This document shows, piece after piece, positions 6,727 through 15,200 of a DNA stretch of 23,277 nucleotides. The notes under the pieces are model-generated. The model ran no database searches and had not been told where the DNA came from. It saw only the letters and a list, made by a program, of their open reading frames with translations. Location: positions 1-23,277 of the forward strand of contig CAZPEM010000039.1 of the NCBI GenBank assembly GCA_964585575.1, written 5' to 3'. The position numbers and the translations under genes are program-made. Position 1 is the first letter of the stretch; every line of letters starts with the position of its first letter. The stretch comes from UBA4655 sp964585575 (lineage in GTDB: Bacteria > Planctomycetota > Planctomycetia > Pirellulales > UBA1268).

Positions 6727-6951
6727 ATGGAGACAGTCACCCCTCGATACACAGTGACCCCTCGATACGTTGTTGACGAGCATCAGCAGCCTACCGACGT
6801 GGTGCTCACGATTGCGGAATGGAGGCGGGTTCTCGAAGAGCTCCAGGAACTGGAGGACATTCGGGCCTACGACGAGGCGAAGGCGGAGGGCGGTGATACG
6901 ACGTCGCTCGAACAGGTCGCGAAGGATCTGCGGTCGAGGCGTCAGCCTTGA
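6727..6951 (+). CDS. RelB/Phd-like small antitoxin, orphaned
   Basis: This 74-residue protein looks like the short antitoxins of RelE/ParE toxins. An N-terminal beta part (RYVVDEHQQPTDVVLTIAEWRRVLEEL) leads into an acidic helix, and the sequence continues with ELEDIRAYDEAKAEG, a hallmark of this group, then a TSLEQVAKDL toxin-binding tail. ATG 6727 with GGAG 9 nt upstream is the likely start. Codons 3-14 contain an 18-bp tandem duplication that gives TVTPRY twice. The TGA overlaps a TTG (TTGA at 6948-6951) that would begin the toxin gene, the usual coupled arrangement, but the toxin reading frame is broken. The antitoxin is therefore probably a leftover or acts in trans. Confidence 0.75.
   Translation: METVTPRYTVTPRYVVDEHQQPTDVVLTIAEWRRVLEELQELEDIRAYDEAKAEGGDTTSLEQVAKDLRSRRQP
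6733..6768 (+). repeat. 18-bp tandem duplication in the antitoxin gene
   Basis: Two adjacent 18-bp units (6733-6750 and 6751-6768) differ at one base and encode TVTPRY twice. Being in frame, the duplication lengthens the N-terminus without disrupting it. It looks recent. Confidence 0.85.
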
Positions 6952-7043
6952 AGTACGCGGGCGAAGTCCTGGCGGTCCGCTCGAAAGCAGTTGCAGCGAT
7001 TGCCCGCCGTGGCCCAGGAGCAGCGGCGTGTTGCTACCGCGGG
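6948..7043 (+). pseudogene. RelE/ParE-like toxin remnant, frameshifted and truncated
   Basis: Downstream of the antitoxin, frame 1 from TTG 6948 reads LKYAGEVLAV. The +1 frame then gives ARKQLQRLPAVAQEQRR and VATA. Joined, these resemble the first third of a RelE/ParE toxin (start 'MKY-x-V', then 'A-R-x-Q-L-x-R-L-P'). One surplus base near 6975-6977 (GTCCGC) would explain the switch. After about 7035 nothing RelE-like remains, while the family is usually about 85-95 residues, so the 3' two thirds are missing. The break coincides with the end of the minus-strand M8 protease gene. The antitoxin context makes the reading credible, but the fragment is short. Confidence 0.5.
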
Positions 7044-8860
7044 GCCAGCGCCGCGAAGGCGGCGGCTCGCATCCCGCTCGCAACCGGCTTTTCTGCAAGG
7101 GGAGCGATCGCTGCCGAGGGCGATGCGGGCTTGGTCGCGCCGATCGATGACTGGGACGACGCTGGCGTCGCCGCACCCATGGCGGACGTCGCCGCATCCT
7201 TGCCGGGGGCCGGTTTTGCAGGCGGAACGGGGCTCGGGGCCGGTGTGGGCCTGGGTGCCGGAGCCGGCGTCGGGAGCGGCTGGGAGCTTGCGGGCGGAAC
7301 TGGTGTTGGAGCGGGCCAACGTGGAGGAACGGGCAGTCGCGCCAGGTCGGGTGGGGGTGGAGGCGTGTAGGGGTCTGCTGCCGCGTAATCCACGGTGTAA
7401 CCGAGGTCTTGCAGCGCCCCGACCGTGATCCGGCTGAAGGGCCGCAAGGCGGCGCTCGTCGTGTCCCAACCCACGGACATGATTTCCGTGCCGATCACGC
7501 TTGTTTCCCAGTGCGACCCATAGCTCCCTGGCGCAGTCAGATCACCATAGAGCGGCACACCGGTGGCGGCTGGAAGCCCGAAGACACTGCCATACTCGCG
7601 GGTCGCATTCAGGCCTGTGAACAAGGGGGCGGTCGTTCCGAGCCCCGTTACCCTGCCGATTTGCCCGAAAAATGAGCTGTAAAAGCCGATCGCGTGGATC
7701 ATCTCATGAATGATCGTGTGGTAGATGCCAGGATCTCCGATGCGGAGGGCGTTGATCGTCACTTCACCCTCGTACGGGAGTCCGCCGACGCCCGGTCGAA
7801 ACTGAGTCGCCGACGCAAAGCCGTTCACGGTAGGCGCCAGCGTCTGAACGGTTGCTCGGATTCGTATGTCGTCGATGAATTCGCCACTGGGGAGCGTCAC
7901 GCCCGGGACATCACCAGTGATGATCTGTTGCAGTCGGTTGACGGCCTGCTGGAAAACCGCTCTCTGTGCAGCCGGGAGCGAAGGATCGGTGTAGGTCACG
8001 GTGATTTGGAAGCCCGGTGCATCAGCCTCGTCGTTGATGATCGTGCCCGTCACGAACGGTGTCGCGATGGTCATTCCCCGTGCGGGATTCGAGAAATTCA
8101 GCCGGAATGTCTCGTTCTGCTCCGCGATCACGTCGCCGGTCACCGGCACTGAAATCGTCTTGACGGTCTCGCCGACCGCGAACGTGAGTACGCCGCTCGT
8201 GGCGGTGTAGTCGGTGCCTGCCGTCGCAGTGACGTCGGCCGTCGCGTAGTTCACGCTCACCGGGGTCGCGGGACTGCCCTCGAGCCGCACCGTGAATACG
8301 GCATTCACGGTGCCCGAGTTGCCCTCGACGACCTGGGCGTCCTCCGCACGCAGAGTCGATGGAATGAGATCGAAGACCCGGCCGACCCTGGTCACCGCCG
8401 TGGCGGTCGGCTGCGTCAAGGATGACGCCATGATGTTGAACGTCTCGCCGCCGATTTCCCGTTGGGTGTCGCTGAATGTCCTGACGGAAAATGTTCTCGC
8501 GACCTGTCCGGGAGCGAAGAGCAGCTGTGTCGAGTTGCTGAAGAGAAAATCCTGCCCAAGCGTAGCGGTGCCGGAGGCGACCGTGACGGCGACTCGCTCC
8601 GGCTGCGTGCTGGCCTGACGGAGACGAACGGTGAACACGCCCGTGTCGCCCTCGAAAATGATCGATGGGGGCGGCTGAATCGTGAACATGACCGCGGGGC
8701 AGTCACGGCGCTCGAGGGATTCGATCGCCGGCGTGGAGAGGCTCCTGCCGCCGAGCCTGCGGAGGGCATGGGCCGGGCGTTGGGCGGAGCGACGTGACAT
8801 TGATTTCGGTCGCGGCGAGTTCGATGGCGAGGATGGTGTTGATGCCATGGCTGAGTCCAT
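7034..8860 (-). CDS. LEPR-XLL, Calx-beta, leishmanolysin-like (M8) metalloprotease
   Basis: This 608-residue predicted surface or secreted protein starts with an Arg/Ser-rich N-terminus carrying LERRDCPA (residues 49-56), a variant of the planctomycete LEPR-XLL motif. Two Calx-beta type domains follow, at about 60-165 (FEGDTGVFTVRL) and 170-275 (VEGNSGTVNAVFTVRL, TAGTDYTATSGVLTF, INDE). The catalytic part has HEMIHAIGF at 385-393, with a third His candidate at 450 in GSHWE and the Met-turn candidate at Met461, the pattern of M8 leishmanolysin-like metzincins. A Pro/Ala-rich tail runs from about 500 to the end. Calx-beta domains usually bind calcium. ATG 8860 is the longest start; ATG 8800 (MSRRSAQR) is more like other LEPR-XLL proteins. 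It is divergent from the giant protein at 9226. Substrate unknown. Confidence 0.85.
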   Translation of the reverse strand: MDSAMASTPSSPSNSPRPKSMSRRSAQRPAHALRRLGGRSLSTPAIESLERRDCPAVMFTIQPPPSIIFEGDTGVFTVRLRQASTQPERVAVTVASGTATLGQDFLFSNSTQLLFAPGQVARTFSVRTFSDTQREIGGETFNIMASSLTQPTATAVTRVGRVFDLIPSTLRAEDAQVVEGNSGTVNAVFTVRLEGSPATPVSVNYATADVTATAGTDYTATSGVLTFAVGETVKTISVPVTGDVIAEQNETFRLNFSNPARGMTIATPFVTGTIINDEADAPGFQITVTYTDPSLPAAQRAVFQQAVNRLQQIITGDVPGVTLPSGEFIDDIRIRATVQTLAPTVNGFASATQFRPGVGGLPYEGEVTINALRIGDPGIYHTIIHEMIHAIGFYSSFFGQIGRVTGLGTTAPLFTGLNATREYGSVFGLPAATGVPLYGDLTAPGSYGSHWETSVIGTEIMSVGWDTTSAALRPFSRITVGALQDLGYTVDYAAADPYTPPPPPDLARLPVPPRWPAPTPVPPASSQPLPTPAPAPRPTPAPSPVPPAKPAPGKDAATSAMGAATPASSQSSIGATKPASPSAAIAPLAEKPVASGMRAAAFAALAPR

Positions 8861-9192
8861 CGGGTGGCTGGATTCGATTCGACAAGTCTAGGCGGTTTCT
8901 ACGGCGGTGTCACGGAATGGTTCCCGCGATGCATGGACTCGTTCCGGCGGTTCGCCCGTTCGTTATTGTCGCCCGCCGCGAGCCCCTGCCGCGACGAGCC
9001 CGGGGGCGATTCGGCATGGACGGATCAAATCCCCCGTTTTCACGAGTCATCCGCTGGCTTTGGCCGAACAGCCGCCGCAGCAGGCACAACCGGACGCTTC
9101 CGGGGAACCGGTAGGTCTGCGGGGTCCGGTGAACCGATTTGTTGCTGGGTACGTAGGGGGGGGCTAGGATCGGCAGATCGTCGATCGATCGC
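8861..9192. other. Intergenic region between two divergent surface-protein genes
   Basis: Open frames here have no family likeness and are not considered genes. The right part contains the promoter candidate listed separately. The rest shows no clear repeat, RNA or riboswitch-like structure to my reading. Confidence 0.5.
9142..9170 (+). promoter_or_regulatory. Possible sigma-70-type promoter for the giant surface protein
   Basis: TTGCTG (9142-9147) and TAGGAT (9165-9170) are separated by exactly 17 nt, and would start transcription about 50 nt before ATG 9226. Matches to consensus are 3/6 and 4/6, so support is modest. Confidence 0.3.
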
Positions 9193-9213
9193 ATGCTCTT
9201 TGGGCACGTCGGC

Positions 9214-9218
9214 AGAGG
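9214..9218 (+). promoter_or_regulatory. Ribosome binding site fixing the start at 9226
   Basis: AGAGG lies 7 nt before ATG 9226. The upstream in-frame ATG 9193 has no comparable site, so 9226 is preferred for the giant protein. Confidence 0.55.
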
Positions 9219-9225
9219 TTGCAGC

Positions 9226-12200
9226 ATGAATTTCCTGCGAAACGTATTCGGAGCTGTCGGCAATCACCGCGGCGCCGGGAACCGGCGTCGGCCCGGTCGC
9301 AAGACCCGCACGCGGACGAAGGCGGCGTTCGGCGGCGCGAGCAGGAAGCATCGGCTCGCCCATGAATCGATGGAGCCCCGGATCGCGCTGGCTGTGGACG
9401 GCTTTTTCCAAGCGGGATACCGACAGGTCTTGAACCCAAACGGTATCGGTGAGCTAGCTACTTCGGCAACGAGGGACGGCTGGGCCGTGGTCGTGGGCGG
9501 GCCGCGCGATGACATCTACATCCAGCAGGTGGCCACGGCACCGCAAACGTTGCTCTACGCTGACAACGCCAGTTTCTTCGATACCCCGGGCGTTGACGGC
9601 GATTATGGCGAGATACCCGCCATCAACTCGCTGCGAAATCTTTCGGTCACCTCCGCGACCGAGGTGCGCGACGTCGGGATCGTGAACGACAATTACCCGG
9701 TGTTCGACTTTACGAGTGCGACAAACTCGTTCACGACCCGTTTCGTCTCGCAGCATGACGACTGGACGGGTGCGCCCGTCTCCGCCACGCTGCGCTACAC
9801 GCAGGCTGACGGCACCCGGCAGGAGTGGGCGATTTCAACAACCTCACCCATACCCATTGCTCCGCAGCCCGGTACCGTGCGGCGATCTTCCGACGTCTGG
9901 CCAATAGCGTTTTCCCTTTACGAGCCGACGGCCCAACCCGGGGTGGACGCGCTTCAGACGTCATTGGACGTTTTCTGGCGGGTGGACGCGTTGCCGGCGA
10001 CGCCACGACAACCGGGTGACGCCCGCGTCTCGCCGTTTACGTCGGTCCCACGGCTCATTGATCTCACCTACACGCACAACGACGAGACCGTCCAGATTGC
10101 CCAAACCGTGATTGAGCCGGTGGTCCTACCTTCCGCCGCTTCGCCGATTGTCACCGGCGTGTCGCAGCCATCAACGTTCACGCTTCCCGGAGCGGCAGAA
10201 ATTGGGTTTGCCGGAATCGTTCCCGGCACATTGCGGGGGGAACTGAGCTGGGACGGTGCCACCTACCCATTTGTCGTTGAGTCGACTTCTGGAAATCGGC
10301 TCGTCTTTGGCGGCGGCCGGCCGACGGCAGGCGGTGCCCCCGTCGGCCTGGAATATGTGCTGCGGACGGCGGGTGCGAAGCTGAAGACGGTCCGGGGCGA
10401 GGTCGATCTGGCCACCGGCGTCATTTCGCTCACGTTCGCCTCCGCAGAAACGATCACACCCATCGCCGGATCCCCGATGTTCACGGACCAGGCGCCCGGG
10501 CCGGTGTCAATCGATGCCACGTACGCCGTCTATTCTGCCGGCGACCCCAATGATCCCGCCGGAAGCGTCACCTTTTTCGCCGGTCACGACATCACGAACG
10601 AGGTTGCTGTCGATCTGCTTCCGCACGGTGCCACGATCAACATCGATAGCCCGATCATCATGCGGCCATCGCTGGTCGGAGGCGACATCAGCCTCCGGGC
10701 CACGAACCTGAACGTCGATGCCAGACTGCTGTCGAACGACCGTCTCGACATCGGCGGCAGCATCGCTCCGCGACGCACGATGACGCGGCAGGCCTACGCG
10801 TTCCCCACGGTGGTTGCCGGCGGCGTCACGGGCCTCTTCATTCCGACGGGTCTCGCCGGGGCGGGCTACGACCCAGACCCTCTCAATCCGCCGGTGGTGA
10901 CGATCGGCGGGCCGATCACGTCGGCACCCGGCGCGACTCCGGTGGTCCGTACGGTCAATGCGCGGCTGGGTGCGGTGACGGTGGACCGTGATCCGACGAG
11001 CGCGACGTTCGGGATGGTGACGGCAGTCGAGATTCTCGAGTCAGGTTCCGGTTACGGCACTTCGCCGGCAGTGACGATTTCCCCGCCGGGCGGGGGCGGT
11101 ACCGTGGCGACGGCCACGGCGGTGCTCGACCCGGCCACTGGCGGCGTCATCGGGATCACCATCACGAATGGCGGATCGGGCTACGATTTGTCGCCCGATC
11201 CCGTCGCGACGATCTTCCGTCCCCAAGCCGAGGCCACGGTGGTTGTTGACGCCGTAGGGCGGATCGAGGGATTCATCCTCACCAATCCCGGCTCCGGCTA
11301 TACGGATGTGCCGCCCGTGACGATCGCGGCCCCGGAGGTCGAGCGGGCGGCGGTTCCCGGTGCCGCCACGGTCGCGGGCGGGCTCGTGACGGGCATTGCC
11401 GTCACCGACGGCGGGTCTGGGTATCGCACGGCCCCGCGCGTATGGATCGCGCCGCCGCCGAAAGACTCCGGAGGCACCCAGGCCAGGGCGACCGCAACGA
11501 TCGACGACGCCGGCCGATTGGTTGGCGTCACGATCACCGACGCCGGCTCGGGCTACCAGACCGTCGCCGTCGATGGCACGGTGAGTGAGTTCGTTCCCGA
11601 AGTACGGTTCCTGGCTCCCTTCGCGGAGCCGAACGCGGAGACCGTCCGGTTCAATGCCGCGGTCGGGGCGAACGTGTACGAAATTCACGTTGGCGACGAT
11701 CGCGGGACGGACGTCGATCGCGGGCTCATATTCGTCTCGCAAACCGGGTCGCTAGCGCGGGAGTTCCTGGTCGGAGCCGAGTCCGATTCGATTTTCGTGC
11801 AGGCCGTGCAGTCAGACGTTGTGGTCGAGGGGACGATCTGGGCAAAGAACCATACTTATCTCATGCAGTCCCTGCCAGAGGCGTCGGACCTCGCCCCGTA
11901 CCTCCTCACGACGACGTCGCAGGAGACGGGCGCGAGCGTCGGCACGATTCGCGGCGGCACGGTCGGCATCACGCTGGCCAACGACGCTCCCACGCCGGCG
12001 GAAGGGGCCGTTGCCTACAACGACGTTCAACTTCGCACCGACATCGACTCGCTGCGGGTCCGTGCTGCGACAAGCAGCGGCACGACGCGAAGCGAGCCGT
12101 TCCCCTACGAGTTGCGGCTCGAGGAGAAAAACAGCATTACGATCGAGGCGGTGGCAGCCTCGAGCTTCCCCCTGACGCTGGGGGCCGAGCAAAACCTGCT

Positions 12201-15200
12201 CTTCAACGCGTCGCTCGCCACGGCAAGCGATGTGAATATCCTCGCCGGCGCCCTCTTCACGCTCTCGGCGCCCGTCTCCACGACAAGGGGGAGGATCGGG
12301 GTCATTGCTCAGAACATCACTGTGGAAAACTCGCTGCGGGTGACGGCCGCCGAGGTGGACGACACCCGCGAGGACATCCTGTTGGAGGCAACCGGCGGCA
12401 ATATCGGGATCGCGGGGCTCGTGTCGGCCGTCAACAACGTCACGCTGCGGCAGGTGAACCGCACCGGGCCCGCTACGTTCGATTACAGCAACCGCGACGC
12501 TGTCGCCATCACGGACAATTCTACCGTCGTGCGGTCGATCAACGTCGTCGATGCGTTCACATTTGAGGATCTCGACGTGGCGATCGATATCGCGCACACG
12601 TTCCTAGGGGACCTCTCTGCCGTGCTCGTGGCTCCGGATGGAACCAGGGTGCGGCTCTTTACGCGGATTGGTGGCGCGGGGGATAATTTCACCGGCACGA
12701 TCTTCGACTCGGAGGCCGCGACGGCGATTACGGCCGGCACACCGCCATTCACCGGCCGATTCCGACCGCAGGATTCGCTTGTTCCGCTCTACGGCCGGGA
12801 TGCCCGAGGAACGTGGCGGCTCGAGGTGACGGACTCCGATCTCGGCGACATCGGCACGCTCACCAACTTCACGCTATCGTTCAGTTCACCGGAGCCCGCC
12901 GTCGGCCGGATCAGCGGGCCGGCGAGAATTCGAGCCGACCATCTCACGATCGAGGCGGAAGGCATCGTCGGCAACCCGGACGCCCGACCGGGCGTCGGCA
13001 GCTATTACCTGCGAACGAACGTCAACTCGCTGAGCGGACGGGCGGGAAATAGCATGTCGATCGACGAACTCAACGACATCACGATCACGGACCTGCGGGC
13101 CGGGGGGCTCGTGTCGGTGCGGGCCAACGGGGCGGACCCGGCGGCCGGCCCCAACGCCGGGAAGGCGGCCCTGACGGCGTCTTTGGCCGACGTGTCGGCG
13201 ATCGACCTCAATGCCCCGGCCGGGAGCGTCGACGTGGTGAACAACGCTCCGCGGACGATCATTCTCGGCAACGCCGAAGCCTTGCGTCGCAATCGGGCGA
13301 TCTCGATGGTCGCCGGCGGAAACGTCACGATCCGCTCGACGGGAGGCGCGACCCGTGGTGAGATCTTCGCGCTCGACGCGCCGCTGGCGGGGAGCGGGGC
13401 CCGGACGGTGCGGTATCTCTACAATAATGCCGGAAGTCTCCCTACGGGCGCCGTGTACGCCCCACGAAATCCCGGCACGACCGCGAGCACGATCACCGGT
13501 TCGGGATCGCTCGCCAGCGTGCTCGGCGTGGCAGCCACCAGCCTACGGGTGAACGATCGGATTCTCGTGAGCGTCGGAGCGGGCAACCAGGCCAACGGCG
13601 TCTACACGGTCACGCTGCTCGGCGGGCCAACTGGCTGGCTGCTCACGCGATCCACGGATTCCGACACCGCCGCGGAACTGCCGACGAACACGTTCGTTCG
13701 GGTCACGGATGGAGCTTCCCCGGGGATCTACCGGCTCACGTACACGGCTACCGCCACGACGCCGTTTGCCCGCACCCCGATCGCAGTGGCTTTCGAGACG
13801 CTCGTGACGAACATCGGATCCGACGACCCGAACGACCTCGTGACGTTCGTCGTCTCGACGGCGGGCACGACGAACACCGCCGCCGGCTCGCTCGGCAAGA
13901 TGATTGGCCTGCGGCAGGCGAACGACACGTCGTCCGAGCCTACGAATCCGAACCAGCGGATGGACTTCAGGTTCTCCAGCCAAGTGCTCACCCCGATCCG
14001 GCTGACGCAGCAGCTGCCCCTCATCACCGAGCCGTATACGATCGACGGCAACACGAGCTACAACCCGCCCGGCAGCCCGGGCGTGAGCCGCCCGCGGATC
14101 GAGGTCGACGGATCGCGGATCGTGCGAACCCGCGAGGGCAACGCCGTGCCGGCCGGCACCGTCGTGAACGGCTTTGAGATCACCGGCATCGGGGCGACCG
14201 GTGCCGTGCTCTCCAACATGACGGTCGCGGGCTTCACGAAGGGCGCGGCCGTGCAGGTGCAGGGCGCGAGCACGGTTCTCGTGAACGGCATGACGCTCGG
14301 TTCGACCGGGATCGGCCTGCGGGTGGCCAACGAATTTGGCATCCGGGTGGCGGGCAACTCCTCCGAGGTCACCATCCTGAATTCGATCATCTCCGCGAGC
14401 ACGAAGGCGGGTGTGCGGGTTCAGGATGCTGCCAGCCAGGTCGTGCTTGTCGGTAACACGATCGGCGTGGCGGATCGCGACAACGCTGTGGGCGTGCAGT
14501 TTGCCGGTTCGGGCTCGAACCGACTCGGCGTCGAGCCCGTCCTGCCGCTCACGACCATCCCGACGGTGAACGCGACGCTTGTGAACGCCACGACGTTCAC
14601 GCTGCCCGCGGCGTTCCGCACATCGGCCACGGCTCTCTTTGCGGGCCTCGGGGTGACGGGCCCGGGAATCACCGCATCGGGCGGGGCGGCCGCCGTCATC
14701 CAGTCGGTCACCACGGACGCCACGAGCGGAATCACGACGGTGGTCGTCGCCGGCGGCACAGTCACCGCTTCCGGACGGGTGACGTTCGGCAACTTCGCGA
14801 ACACCGTGCTCGGCAGTTCGACGCTGACGCTTCCGGCCTCGATCAACTCCGGCAACCTCTACCTCGGGCAGTCGATCGCCGGAACGGGGATCGCGGCCGG
14901 CAGCAAGATCATCGGGATCACGCGTGGCGGCGTGACGACGTCGGTGACCCTCTCCGCGCCGATGACGCGAAGCGGCGTGGCCAGCATCACGTTCCCCGGC
15001 CCGAGCAGCGGCGCACCGCGGAATGTCATCCAAAACAACCTCGCCGGCGTGGAACTCATCGGCACCGGCGCGACGACGATCGCGAACACGTCGATCATCA
15101 ACAGTGCTCGCGACGGCATCCGGATCACGGGAGGCACGAACACCATCGGCCGAGCGGATCGCGCGCGTTCGGCCTTCAGCAACGTGATCTTCGGAAACGG

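Noticed and set aside
6524..6757. 77-residue plus-strand frame across repeat copy B
   Set aside because: The start is not ATG with a ribosome site, the product is Cys/Arg/Pro-rich and featureless, and the frame does not match the LLWQTFNFRM frame of the repeat.
8864..9229. Several plus- and minus-strand frames in the intergenic region before the giant gene
   Set aside because: Overlapping frames of similar length occur in several registers, none with a motif or convincing ribosome site; the region is better read as a divergent promoter region.
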